A stretch of 64,000 bases of DNA from an uncultured Tenacibaculum sp. (GTDB lineage Bacteria; Bacteroidota; Bacteroidia; Flavobacteriales; Flavobacteriaceae), in the NCBI GenBank assembly GCA_947501615.1, contig CANMWK010000002.1:186001-250000 (forward strand), written 5' to 3'. Below, piece after piece: positions 8,206 through 17,391 of this stretch; within the stretch, counting starts at the first letter, position 1, and every line of letters begins with the position of its first letter. The translations under genes and the position numbers were made by a program. The notes below the pieces were generated by a model, which did not search any database, was not told the origin of the DNA, and was given only the letters and a program-made list of their open reading frames with translations.

Positions 8206-11200
8206 ATGAAAAACGTGTTATTAAGAACTTTAGCATCTCTTATAATGCTATTTTTAAGTTTGTTATACAGTGATGCACAAACGAATAAAAATACTTCAGG
8301 TTTTGTGTATGCAGAAGGAGATAAATTTATGTTAGATGGGAAACCATTTTATATTTCTGGTGCCAACGTTTACGATTTCTTTACTTACGGATCTTCTAGT
8401 GGAGATATAGAAACTCAATTTATGGATAAAGAGCGTATCGATACCCATATGAGAAGATTATATGTAAATGGAATTCGAGTAATACGAATCTGGGGATTTA
8501 GTCATGAAGAATGGCACGGATTTGAACCAAAAAAAGGAGTATATAGCGAAGCTCAATTTTCGTTATTCGATTACATTGTAAAGTCTGCAGAAGCTAATGG
8601 AATTAAACTCATTATTGCGTTAGAAAATTATTGGAACGATTACGGAGGAATTAAAGATCGACTGAAGTGGGAAGGTATAGAAGTGGAAGGAGCAGGAACT
8701 CACGATCAAGGACAATTTTTCACCAATGCTTCAGCAATTCAAGGATATAAAGATTATGTAGAATATTTTATCACAAGAGTAAATCATTACGACGGAGTTG
8801 CTTACAAAGATGATCCAACAATTTTAGCTTGGGAATTAATGAATGAACCAAGATATCAAGGTTTTGGAGATGATTTAACTTCGGATGTTTTAAGAGCTTG
8901 GGTAGATGATATGGGCGCTTTTATAAAAAATATAGATTCAAATCATTTATTAGGAACTGGTTTAGAAGCTCACGGATTAAAATATGGTTTTGGAGGAGAT
9001 GAAGGAAACGATTTTATTAAAATTCACGAATCTCCATATATCGATTTTACTTCAGCGCATCCATACATTAGAGAAAGTTGGTCAAACTTCACTTTAGATG
9101 ATACCATGGCTTTAGTTTGCCAATGGGCAGACGAATCTCATGATATTATAAAAAAACCATTGTATGTTGGAGAGTTTAATGTAGAACGAATTGAAAGAAG
9201 CGAATGGTGGGAAGAAATCTATGGATTTATAGAAGAAAAGAAAATAGGAGGAAGTGCATTTTGGTGGTTTCCAGATGATCGTACTCCAAGAGATAAATTT
9301 GCTGTTTTTGAAGGCGATGTTGAGTTAGATATTTACAAACGTCACGCACAAAAAATGGAAGAAATGTCTGGTGGAGAAGTGATTTATTTATCGCTAATGT
9401 CCCCTAAATCAGGAGCTGTTTATGTGTCTGAAAGTTCAGTAAAAATAGCAACAAACCTTATTAATGCATCAAATTCTGTAGCTAAAGTAGCTTTTTATGC
9501 AGATGGTGTTTTGTTAGGAGAAGATACAACTGCTCCTTTCGAATTTGAAGCGAATTTGCCAGATGGAAACCATGTAATTACTTCTATAGCAACAGGCGTA
9601 AACGGTAATACAAAAACTTCATCAGGAAGAACAATTCAAGTAGGAGGCGAAGGTGTTGTAGCATTAGAATATAAAAATGCTTCTATAGCTACAGTAACAA
9701 ACATTATTAAGCCACACTTCAGTATTAAAAATAATGCATCAACTCCAGTAAATTATGAAGATTTAAGCATTCGTTATTGGTTTAATTCAGATGATGATCA
9801 AGATTTAAATTTCTTCACAGATTATGCTAAAATTGGTTCAAGTAATGTAAATGGGAAGTTTGTAACTGTTTCTGGTGATTCCAAATATTTAGAAATTACA
9901 TTCGATGCTGCTGCTGGAAGTTTAGGAAGCGATGAAAACTCAGGAAGAATAGAAGGGAAATTTGCAAATCAAACTTGGTCAGACATGAATCAAGCTAATG
10001 ATTATTCTTACAATGCCACGCAAAATGATTTTGCTGTTTGGAATAGAGTAACATTATATTTAAACGGAAAATTAATAAGCGGAATAGAACCTTCAGGAGC
10101 TATCAATCAAGCGCCAATTGCAGTAATTTCAGCAACACCTATATCCGGAAACGAACCGTTAACGGTTACTTTAGATGCCACAGGTTCTTCAGATCCAGAA
10201 GGAGATGTGTTAACTTATGAATGGGATTTAGGAAATGGAGTCACAGCTACAGATGCAATTTTCACCTACGAGTTTACTCAAAGTGGAGCTTATGAAGTTA
10301 CGTTAAGAGTCAGTGATGGAATTTCAACAAGTGTAGCTAAAGAAACAATTACTGTTAATGCTACAGAAGTGGTTGCAAGTTTCACAGCAGATCAATTACA
10401 AGGAGTAGCTCCTTTAACTGTGAATTTTGATGCTTCGGCTTCATCAGATCCAACAGGAAATGCTCTTACATATACTTGGGATTTTGGAGATGCTACAACA
10501 GGAACAGGAATTACAGTTGTTAAAACGTATGATACACCAGGTGATTATATGGTAACATTAACAGTAGATAATGGTATAGTTGCACCAGTAACTACAAGTA
10601 AAACTATTAAAGTTACAGAAGAGGTTACAAATGCCTTGTTAGTAGTAGAATATACAGATGGAGGAAGAGCAAATGCTTCAGATAATATGGTAAATCCACA
10701 TGTACGAATTGTAAATAATGGAGATCAAGCTGTCGCTTTAAATACACTTACTGTTCGTTATTGGTTTACTTCTGAAGATAATAACGATTTAAATTTCTGG
10801 TGTGATTGGGCACAATTAGGAAGTTCATTTGTGAATGGAACTTTTGGAGTGGCAAACGGTTTAGATTATCTAGAATTATCATTTGATACATCAGCAGGAA
10901 GTATTGCTTCTTCGGAAAATACAGGTCCGATTCAAGCAAGATTTTCTAAAACGAATTGGTCTCCTTTTAATGAACTTAATGATTATTCATATAATGCTAC
11001 TGCAACAAGCTACAGTGCTAATGATAAAATTACATTATACAATAATGGAACTTTAGTTTGGGGAACAGAGCCAACTTCGGCAAGTACAGCTCAATCTAAT
11101 GAAGATCTTATTTTATCTACAGCGAAATTATTTCCAAACCCAGCGAATTATCAGGTTTCTGTAGAAATGGAAGGAGAATTAGAAAATTTAGATGTCAAAA

Positions 11201-11346
11201 TATTAAATCTTAACGGAACAGTAGTAACTAGAAATTCTGCTAAAGAATTAAATATTGGAGCACTTTCAATAGGATTATATATCGTTGAAATTACAAATCC
11301 AAAAACTCAAAAAACAGTTAGAAAAAGGTTAGTTATCAAGCGATAA
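8206..11346 (+). CDS. T9SS-secreted GH5 (subfamily 7-like) beta-mannanase with two CBM3 modules
   Basis: 1046 residues. Signal peptide (1-25, ending SDAQ) precedes a GH5 barrel (about 30-395). Its features IRVIRIWGF, ALENYWNDYGG and DDPTILAWELMNEPR (acid/base Glu214) plus KPLYVGEFNVER (nucleophile Glu323) are those of GH5_7 endo-beta-1,4-mannanases. Next come an Ig-like domain (about 398-478), a CBM3 (about 480-630), two PKD domains (about 631-805), a second CBM3 (about 805-960) and a T9SS type A sorting domain (about 970-1046, KLFPNPAN...VRKRLVIKR). It would cleave mannan backbones while anchored to cellulose, matching plant-wall or algal mannan-cellulose composites. The mannanase assignment rests on motif resemblance; a cellulase activity within GH5 cannot be excluded. 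Confidence 0.88.
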   Translation: MKNVLLRTLASLIMLFLSLLYSDAQTNKNTSGFVYAEGDKFMLDGKPFYISGANVYDFFTYGSSSGDIETQFMDKERIDTHMRRLYVNGIRVIRIWGFSHEEWHGFEPKKGVYSEAQFSLFDYIVKSAEANGIKLIIALENYWNDYGGIKDRLKWEGIEVEGAGTHDQGQFFTNASAIQGYKDYVEYFITRVNHYDGVAYKDDPTILAWELMNEPRYQGFGDDLTSDVLRAWVDDMGAFIKNIDSNHLLGTGLEAHGLKYGFGGDEGNDFIKIHESPYIDFTSAHPYIRESWSNFTLDDTMALVCQWADESHDIIKKPLYVGEFNVERIERSEWWEEIYGFIEEKKIGGSAFWWFPDDRTPRDKFAVFEGDVELDIYKRHAQKMEEMSGGEVIYLSLMSPKSGAVYVSESSVKIATNLINASNSVAKVAFYADGVLLGEDTTAPFEFEANLPDGNHVITSIATGVNGNTKTSSGRTIQVGGEGVVALEYKNASIATVTNIIKPHFSIKNNASTPVNYEDLSIRYWFNSDDDQDLNFFTDYAKIGSSNVNGKFVTVSGDSKYLEITFDAAAGSLGSDENSGRIEGKFANQTWSDMNQANDYSYNATQNDFAVWNRVTLYLNGKLISGIEPSGAINQAPIAVISATPISGNEPLTVTLDATGSSDPEGDVLTYEWDLGNGVTATDAIFTYEFTQSGAYEVTLRVSDGISTSVAKETITVNATEVVASFTADQLQGVAPLTVNFDASASSDPTGNALTYTWDFGDATTGTGITVVKTYDTPGDYMVTLTVDNGIVAPVTTSKTIKVTEEVTNALLVVEYTDGGRANASDNMVNPHVRIVNNGDQAVALNTLTVRYWFTSEDNNDLNFWCDWAQLGSSFVNGTFGVANGLDYLELSFDTSAGSIASSENTGPIQARFSKTNWSPFNELNDYSYNATATSYSANDKITLYNNGTLVWGTEPTSASTAQSNEDLILSTAKLFPNPANYQVSVEMEGELENLDVKILNLNGTVVTRNSAKELNIGALSIGLYIVEITNPKTQKTVRKRLVIKR

Positions 11347-11356
11347 TGTTGTTTAC

Positions 11357-11395
11357 ATCACTTTTGTTCTATAGTGAGTAAAAGTGATTTTTTTT
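11357..11395 (+). terminator. Intrinsic terminator after the mannanase gene
   Basis: Stem ATCACTTTT/AAAAGTGAT (11357-11365, 11380-11388) with a 14-nt loop followed by eight T. Confidence 0.75.
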
Positions 11396-11426
11396 ATCAC
11401 AAATAAAATCATAAAAACTTTCAAAA

Positions 11427-13556
11427 ATGGAAAAAATTATACAAAAACTAATAGTGCTATTATGCCTGTGTTTAGGTGTAATAGTAATAGGGCAACAACA
11501 AAATTGGTTGTCAGTCTCAGGAAATAAATTATTCGATTCAAGAGGACAAGAAGTACGTTTAACTGGAGTAAACTGGTTTGGTTTTGAAACACAAAACTAT
11601 TTCCCCCATGGAATCTGGACACGTGATATGAAAAGTGTTCTACAACAAATAAAAGATTTAGGTTTTAATACAATTCGTGTACCTTGGTGTAACGAAATGT
11701 TAGATCCAGGTGCTACAATCGATATTCCTTCATATGGATCAGATGCATATACTGGTATTTCACCAATGAATGAATTAGAAACTACAATTACAAGTCCAAT
11801 AGAATTATTAGATGTATTTGTTCAGTGGTGTCAAGATAATGATATGAAAATAGTGTTAGATAATCACTCTAGAGCAGCAGATGGTTTCTTAAATGAAGCT
11901 TTTTGGTACACTACAGAATATTCAGAAGAAAGATGGATTAGCGATTGGGTTTTTATGGCAGAACGTTATAAGAATTTTTCTGCTGTAGTAGGAATGGATT
12001 TAAACAATGAACCACATGGATCAAGTTGGGGAAATAGTAATCCATTAACAGATTGGAATAAAGCCGCAGAACGATGTGGAAATGCAATTCTAGATGTAAA
12101 TCCGAATGTGTTAATTATTGTGGAAGGAGTTGGTGAATTTGAAGGAAACTCATATTGGTGGGGCGGACAATTAATGGGTGCAAGACAATATCCTATTCAA
12201 TTATCAGATCAGACTAAATTAATGTATTCTGCTCATGAATATGGTCCAGAAGTATCGCAACAAGATTGGTTTGAGGCTGCAAGTTTTCCGCAAAACATGC
12301 CTGGAATTTGGGAAGAAAACTACGGGTATTTATACGATAATGAAACTTCACCTTTATTTATTGGGGAATTTGGTATAAAAGAACAAGATGCTTTCGGGGG
12401 CATAGCTTTCACTTGGTTTACAGAATTTGTGAGATATATGGGATCTCGCTACTCTTGGACATTTTGGAGTATGAATCCTAATTCTGGAGATACAGGAGGG
12501 ATTTTGCAAGATGATTGGTCTTCTGTGAACCAGTGGAAGTTAGATGTATTAACACCACATTTAGCACCATTTATTCCAAATGAAATTGGAGGAAATGGAG
12601 GAGGGACAGGAAATAGAGCTCCTGTAGCAAATGCAACAGCAAATATAACAGCAGGAGTTGCTCCTATTACAGTTCAGTTTGATGGATCAAATTCTTCTGA
12701 TCTCGATGGAGATACATTAACATATTCTTGGAATTTTGATGATGGGAACTCAGCAACAGGTGCAATTACTAGTCACGAGTTTACTCAATCAGGAGAATAT
12801 AACGTAGTACTTACTGTAAGCGACGGAAGTTTACAAGATACAGCTACGGTAACAATTACAGTTTCTGTAGATACACCACCAACAGGATGTGAGTTTAATA
12901 CACCATTAAATACAGCATTGCCTTCAGTAAATACAACGTATAATTACGTATTTGTACTAGGGAATGGTCCAGATTTAACGAATGTAAATGATATTACAGT
13001 TAATTGGGATGTAACCAATAATGGTTTATGGCAATTTTCAATGAATACAAATAACGGATCACCGTCTTGGTGGGTAGATTTATTGCCGAAAATCACTCAA
13101 AACTTTAGTCAATCACAACCAGAAATAACAATAACTAATTCTGGAATTTCAGGTTTAGATGGAAGTTATTGGGTGACCTTAGATAGTGGGAATTTAGTAC
13201 TAGTGTCTAAGTTAGACGGTTTTACAATTTATTGTAGTACAGTTAATGTTGAACCTAATTGTGGAGCTATAATGATCTCTAGAATTCAAAAGGATCAAGA
13301 TTTAAAAACTAAATTATTTACGATAGGGCCTAATCCAGCTTCAGGTTTTATAACAGTTTCTCTTTTCAATAACAAAGATGATGTACAGTTACGATTAATA
13401 GATCTATCTGGAAGAGTAGTGGCTACAGCGGTAATGCAAAACCAACAACAAAGAGCAAGAATTTCTGTCAGTGGATTACCAACAGGAGTATATATTTTAG
13501 AAACAAATGATTTAGCTACCAAAACAGTTTTTAGAAAGAAAATTATTGTAAAGTAA
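11427..13556 (+). CDS. T9SS-secreted GH5 endoglucanase (E1/GH5_1-like) with PKD and X domain
   Basis: 709 residues. Signal peptide (1-22) precedes a GH5 domain (about 25-385) with RLTGVNWFGFET, IVLDNHSR, MDLNNEPHG (acid/base Glu195), MYSAHEYGPEV and LFIGEFG (nucleophile Glu314). This is the pattern of Acidothermus E1-type GH5_1 endo-beta-1,4-glucanases. A Gly/Asn linker leads to one PKD domain (about 395-480), one copy of the 125-residue unrecognised domain also used twice in the GH9-GH48 protein (488-612, bounded by two Cys), and a T9SS sorting domain (about 625-709). That sorting domain is nearly identical at DNA level to the one of the GH9-GH48 gene. It lacks a CBM3, so the X domain may be its substrate-binding module. 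Confidence 0.9.
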   Translation: MEKIIQKLIVLLCLCLGVIVIGQQQNWLSVSGNKLFDSRGQEVRLTGVNWFGFETQNYFPHGIWTRDMKSVLQQIKDLGFNTIRVPWCNEMLDPGATIDIPSYGSDAYTGISPMNELETTITSPIELLDVFVQWCQDNDMKIVLDNHSRAADGFLNEAFWYTTEYSEERWISDWVFMAERYKNFSAVVGMDLNNEPHGSSWGNSNPLTDWNKAAERCGNAILDVNPNVLIIVEGVGEFEGNSYWWGGQLMGARQYPIQLSDQTKLMYSAHEYGPEVSQQDWFEAASFPQNMPGIWEENYGYLYDNETSPLFIGEFGIKEQDAFGGIAFTWFTEFVRYMGSRYSWTFWSMNPNSGDTGGILQDDWSSVNQWKLDVLTPHLAPFIPNEIGGNGGGTGNRAPVANATANITAGVAPITVQFDGSNSSDLDGDTLTYSWNFDDGNSATGAITSHEFTQSGEYNVVLTVSDGSLQDTATVTITVSVDTPPTGCEFNTPLNTALPSVNTTYNYVFVLGNGPDLTNVNDITVNWDVTNNGLWQFSMNTNNGSPSWWVDLLPKITQNFSQSQPEITITNSGISGLDGSYWVTLDSGNLVLVSKLDGFTIYCSTVNVEPNCGAIMISRIQKDQDLKTKLFTIGPNPASGFITVSLFNNKDDVQLRLIDLSGRVVATAVMQNQQQRARISVSGLPTGVYILETNDLATKTVFRKKIIVK

Positions 13557-13592
13557 CCGCCATACCATGGTGTAATTTGGGATTATGTTTGG

Positions 13593-13624
13593 ACCGATAT
13601 TGAGAAATCAATATCGGTTTTTTT
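13593..13624 (+). terminator. Intrinsic terminator closing the cellulase cluster
   Basis: 11-bp stem ACCGATATTGA/TCAATATCGGT with loop GAAA (13604-13607) and a run of seven T. Confidence 0.9.
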
Positions 13625-13744
13625 GTCTTAACAAAATGTTATAAGCATCTAAAAGTGAAGTTTTATACTAATAAAATAATTATATTGCAACAAAGTTGCG
13701 TTTGCAATTTTATAACAAATAATAATTTTAAAACTTTACAATTA

Positions 13745-14218
13745 ATGGTAACAAAAGAACAAGTATTAGAAGTGCAAAAAATGTGGGGAGATGGTGTAGT
13801 TAAAATAGGAAGTTTAAAAGATAATCGATCGGAATGCGAATCATTTACGAGTAATTTTATAGATGAGCGTTATTCATATCAGAATGGACCAGTAGTGTTT
13901 AAGCCTACAAAGTGTGCTATAGAGCAATTTAGACCTACAAAAGAGGAAGCGGTTTCTTATTTTATCGCTGGTGATGATCGTAAATGTGATGAAGATAAAG
14001 GGTTTGCATTACAACCATGGACTAAAGTTAGGTTTGAAAATTCAGGAATAATTTTAGAGGAGAAAAGAGCAATAGCAATGGGGAATTATTATTTTACTGA
14101 TGTAGATGGAAATGAAGCTAAAGTTGAATATACTTTCGGGTATAAACTTGATGGAGGAGTATTAAAAATAGATGTACATCATTCTTCTTTTCCGTATAGT
14201 TTAGCTACAATTGCTTAG
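13745..14218 (+). CDS. NTF2/SnoaL-like protein of unknown activity
   Basis: 157 residues from MVTKEQVLEVQKMWGDG at 13745; the open frame runs 30 codons further upstream but that part has no protein-like character. The C-terminal half (AMGNYYFTDVDGNEAKVEYTFGY, then IDVHHSSFPY) has the alternating strands and closing His-Ser-Ser motif seen in NTF2-like/SnoaL proteins of about this size, some of which carry a doubtful phosphoribosyl-AMP cyclohydrolase label. It is cytoplasmic, with no signal. The stop codon overlaps the GTG of the next gene (TAGTG), implying translational coupling. The fold assignment is moderate; the activity is unknown. Confidence 0.65.
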   Translation: MVTKEQVLEVQKMWGDGVVKIGSLKDNRSECESFTSNFIDERYSYQNGPVVFKPTKCAIEQFRPTKEEAVSYFIAGDDRKCDEDKGFALQPWTKVRFENSGIILEEKRAIAMGNYYFTDVDGNEAKVEYTFGYKLDGGVLKIDVHHSSFPYSLATIA

Positions 14219-14715
14219 TGAATAATTGTTTGTATTTTATATGTCCAACAGATTTCCTAGAGTCTGTTATAGATAATAATAGGATAACGGATCTAAATTA
14301 TTTCTACACTTCTTTAGGGAATTCTGTTAGTTTTACTGATGCTAAAATAAATACACTTAAAAAAATTATTAAGCGTAATGAAATTACTAAAATTAGTTTT
14401 ATTCTAGCAAATGATAATCCGATTCTAAAAGATGCATTGCAGTTTCAAAAGCATAGCAATATTAAAGGATTAAGAGCTTTTTACGCTAAAATAATAGCGA
14501 ATCATTCTAATAGTCTTATTCATAAAAAAAGTAATATATCGAACTGGTTACCTTTGTTTTTACAAGACAAGATAAATGAGTTAGAAGATCAGTTACGTAA
14601 ACAATCCATATATGACATTGAAATAGAAGGGAAGATTTTTATTAGAGAAACCAATCATTTTTCCTCAGTGTTATGCGAAAAAGTAATGTGGCGAAGATAT
14701 TTTAGCTTAAATTAA
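14218..14715 (+). CDS. Hypothetical protein, coupled to the upstream NTF2-like gene
   Basis: 165 residues from a GTG start that shares one base with the upstream stop codon. It is soluble and rich in Asn, Ile and Lys, with TKISFILANDNPIL and a C-terminal VMWRRYFSLN. I do not recognise it. The tight overlap with the preceding gene says they are made together. The 3' end overlaps the convergent cdaA gene by four bases. The single-frame length and low-complexity-free translation support a real gene. Confidence 0.6.
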   Translation: MNNCLYFICPTDFLESVIDNNRITDLNYFYTSLGNSVSFTDAKINTLKKIIKRNEITKISFILANDNPILKDALQFQKHSNIKGLRAFYAKIIANHSNSLIHKKSNISNWLPLFLQDKINELEDQLRKQSIYDIEIEGKIFIRETNHFSSVLCEKVMWRRYFSLN

Positions 14716-15491
14716 CTAGATAAATCATGTCTTAATAGTTGTAGTAACTCTTCTTCATCTTTGTATAGTATAAACCCTCCGTCTTTCACATATGAGATTT
14801 CACCCGTTTCTTCTGAAACAATTACACATACAGCATCAGTTTTTTCGGTGATTCCAATGGCAGCTCTGTGTCTTAAGCCAAATCTTGAAGGTATTTTTGT
14901 GTTTTCAGATACAGGTAAAATAACTCTAGTAGCAATAATATTATTATCTCTTATAATAGTAGCTCCATCGTGTAAAGGACTGTTTTTATAAAAAATACTC
15001 TGAATAATAGCATCGTTAATTTGCGCATTCATTTTATCACCAGTACTCACTAGAAAATCGAGTTTGTTCGTTCTCTCGATAACTAATAAAGCACCAGTTT
15101 TAGAAGTAGCCAAAGTGCTGCAAGATTTAATAATAGTATCTGTATCTGTTTCTGTATTAAGATCGGTTTGTAAAAATCTTAACTGATTTAAGAAACCACG
15201 TTTGTTGGTTAAGTTATTGGTTCCTATCATCAATAAAAATTTTCTTATTTCTTGCTGAAAAACAATAATTAAAGCAATAACTCCTCCGGATAATAAATAT
15301 CCTAAAATACCACTTAACATTTCCATATGTAAAGCTTGAGTAGCTTTCCAAATAACAAAAATAAGGGCTATACCAATAACAATATTTATAGCTACTGTAC
15401 CTCTTAATAGTTTGTAGGTATAGTATAAAAGCACAGCGACTAAAATAATGTCTAATATGTCTAAAAAAGAAAAGTCTAAAAAATCTAACAT
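14712..15491 (-). CDS. cdaA: Diadenylate cyclase CdaA
   Basis: 259 residues. Three transmembrane helices (about 10-90) precede a DAC (DisA_N) domain with the active-site motifs DGA (175-177, LHDGATII) and RHR (207-209, GLRHRAAIG), the hallmark of enzymes that condense two ATP to c-di-AMP. Membrane attachment by N-terminal helices is typical of CdaA. In Bacteroidota cdaA often sits next to folP; here an exbD gene and a palindromic repeat lie between them. The regulatory partner CdaR is not seen nearby, as is usual outside Firmicutes. Confidence 0.95.
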   Translation of the reverse strand: MLDFLDFSFLDILDIILVAVLLYYTYKLLRGTVAINIVIGIALIFVIWKATQALHMEMLSGILGYLLSGGVIALIIVFQQEIRKFLLMIGTNNLTNKRGFLNQLRFLQTDLNTETDTDTIIKSCSTLATSKTGALLVIERTNKLDFLVSTGDKMNAQINDAIIQSIFYKNSPLHDGATIIRDNNIIATRVILPVSENTKIPSRFGLRHRAAIGITEKTDAVCVIVSEETGEISYVKDGGFILYKDEEELLQLLRHDLSS

Positions 15492-15640
15492 GTAATAATT
15501 TACATTTTCGTAAAAGTACTAATAATTTAGTTGTTAGCATGATCTCTAATGAAGAAGGAAGAAAGGCCTGAATAGTAACAATAAAGACTTTTCAAACTGT
15601 TTTTTAGTTGAGAAACTAATGGTGTAAAGTATTTAGTCTC

Positions 15641-15703
15641 CTCGAACGCAGTCGAGAGGTTGTTTAGGTAGTCTCATTACTAGAGATCTCGACTGCGCTC
15701 GAT
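15641..15703. repeat. Palindromic intergenic repeat pair (REP/BIME-like)
   Basis: Two oppositely oriented copies of a palindromic unit: CTCGAACGCAGTCGAGA (15641-15657) and TCTCGACTGCGCTCGAT (15687-15703). Each is itself nearly palindromic and the two can pair with each other. The 295-base gap between cdaA and exbD (15492-15786) contains nothing else I can assign. Confidence 0.75.
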
Positions 15704-15786
15704 CGGACAAGCATGTAAACCATTGAAAGCAGATTTTTTGATTAATCAAACTCAGGTTGACAGCTACATTCAGACCTTATAAAAAG

Positions 15787-16395
15787 CTATTTGTTAGCCA
15801 TGGTAGTTTCAATATCACCAATTAGTAGTGGATATTTGCTTCGGATGAATTTAATACGATCTAAAATAGCAGGATCTTTTGTACTCTTAAACTCTTCTTC
15901 CAATGCAGTATAACTAGTGTTGTAATTTTTTAAAGCCAAAGCATTACGAAGTGAAGCATATGCACGGTTTATATTGTCTAAAACTTGAATATAAGTTTCA
16001 TAAGTAGCACTTCTATCTGCGGTAATAGAAATAAAAGCTTTAGATGGATGATCTGATAAATCAGTTCTTTTTTCCCCATTGCACCAATCGCAAGGGTTAC
16101 CATTAAGGTCTTTACCTCCGCCATTATCAATAAAATTAATAGCAAGCTCAGTAATCTCATCGATAGTGACTAGGTCATTTCCTATTAAAATGTCATTATT
16201 AAGATTGATATTGACACTAAAAAGGTTCCGCTCATACATATCAATCATAGGTGGGTTTTCGTTTTTCTCTGCCATTTTCCTAAAAATACCTTTGTCAACA
16301 TCCATTGTTGTAGTGACAAGAAAGAAAATGAGTAATAAAAAAGCGATGTCTGCCATAGATCCGGCATTAATTTCAGGAATAGCTCCTCTTTTCAT
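15787..16395 (-). CDS. exbD: ExbD/TolR-family biopolymer transport protein
   Basis: 202 residues. A short cytoplasmic N-terminus (MKRGAIPEINAGSMADIAF) contains the conserved proton-pathway Asp16, followed by one transmembrane helix (about 17-30) and a periplasmic domain. The latter is longer than E. coli ExbD and carries a Cys-x-x-Cys insertion (PCDWCNG, Cys102 and Cys105). ExbD works with a polytopic ExbB partner to energise TonB; no exbB or second exbD lies beside it, which is unusual because flavobacteria normally keep exbB-exbD-exbD together. It sits between folP and cdaA on the same strand. Confidence 0.88.
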   Translation of the reverse strand: MKRGAIPEINAGSMADIAFLLLIFFLVTTTMDVDKGIFRKMAEKNENPPMIDMYERNLFSVNINLNNDILIGNDLVTIDEITELAINFIDNGGGKDLNGNPCDWCNGEKRTDLSDHPSKAFISITADRSATYETYIQVLDNINRAYASLRNALALKNYNTSYTALEEEFKSTKDPAILDRIKFIRSKYPLLIGDIETTMANK

Positions 16396-16569
16396 AATTA
16401 GTAGTTTTTAAAAATTAATAAATAGTTTAAAAGTTTGGCTACTAGGCAATTTTTGGTATGAAGAACTATCAGCAAAAACGATGCCGCTTTCTAGTCTATA
16501 AATTTTCTAGAGAGAAGGTCTCATTGTGCAATTTCTTTCGAAGACGCTATAAATAGGGAGAAGTTAGGG

Positions 16570-17391
16570 TTACAAAATTTGTTCAGTAATTTTTATTGCT
16601 TCATACGCTTCCTTAACATCGTGTACTCTTAAAATATGAGTTCCATGTAATAAAGCAATAGTGTTAGCAACTGTTGTCGCATTTAATGCTTCTTGAGGGG
16701 TTGTTTTTAAAAGTTTATACAACATAGATTTTCTTGAAACACCAGTTAATATAGGAACCTCTAAATTTTTAAACAAGGAAAGATCTTTTAAAAGCTGATA
16801 ATTATGATCCATTGTTTTTCCAAAACCGAAACCAACATCAATAATAATATCATTTAATTTTAACTGTCGGAGTTCAAATATTTTTTCAGCAAAAAAAGAA
16901 ATTAGATCAGTAATGATAGCATCATAAGTCGGGTTTTTCTGCATATTCTGTGGGGTTCCTTGCATGTGCATGAGAATATATGGAACTTGGAGTTCAGCTA
17001 CTGTCCTATACATGTTAATATCCATATTTCCTCCAGAAATATCATTGATTAAGCTAGCTCCCCTAGCAATCGTTTCCTTAACAACCTTACTCCTAAAAGT
17101 ATCCACAGAAATTATAATATCCGGGAAATTACGAACTAATAATTCAATGATAGGAACAATACGTAGTAATTCTTCATCCTCTGAAATATGTTGAGCTCCT
17201 GGCCTAGAAGAATAAGCACCGACATCAATAAAAGTGGCACCATCATTCAACATTTTTTCAGTCTGCTTAAGTATTGCAACATCATTTCCGTACTTTCCAC
17301 CGTCGTAAAATGAATCGGGAGTAATATTTAATATCCCCATAATTTGGGGGGTTGATAAATCGACTAAGGTTCCTTTACAATTAATTGTCAT
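16570..17391 (-). CDS. folP: Dihydropteroate synthase
   Basis: 273 residues starting MTINCKGTLVDLSTPQ. The frame is open for another 59 codons upstream, but that stretch is Lys/Phe-rich and does not resemble the family. It shows IMGILNITPDSFYDGG, DVGAYSSRPGA, SLINDISGG, MHMQGTP and IIDVGFGFGK, the pterin-binding TIM-barrel signatures. It joins p-aminobenzoate to hydroxymethyl-dihydropterin diphosphate in folate synthesis. It is divergent from the BT_3928-like gene, a neighbour pair common in the phylum. Confidence 0.95.
   Translation of the reverse strand: MTINCKGTLVDLSTPQIMGILNITPDSFYDGGKYGNDVAILKQTEKMLNDGATFIDVGAYSSRPGAQHISEDEELLRIVPIIELLVRNFPDIIISVDTFRSKVVKETIARGASLINDISGGNMDINMYRTVAELQVPYILMHMQGTPQNMQKNPTYDAIITDLISFFAEKIFELRQLKLNDIIIDVGFGFGKTMDHNYQLLKDLSLFKNLEVPILTGVSRKSMLYKLLKTTPQEALNATTVANTIALLHGTHILRVHDVKEAYEAIKITEQIL

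Noticed and set aside
13655..13744. 30-residue N-terminal extension of the NTF2-like protein
   Set aside because: Sequence is not protein-like and the downstream ATG gives the normal family length.
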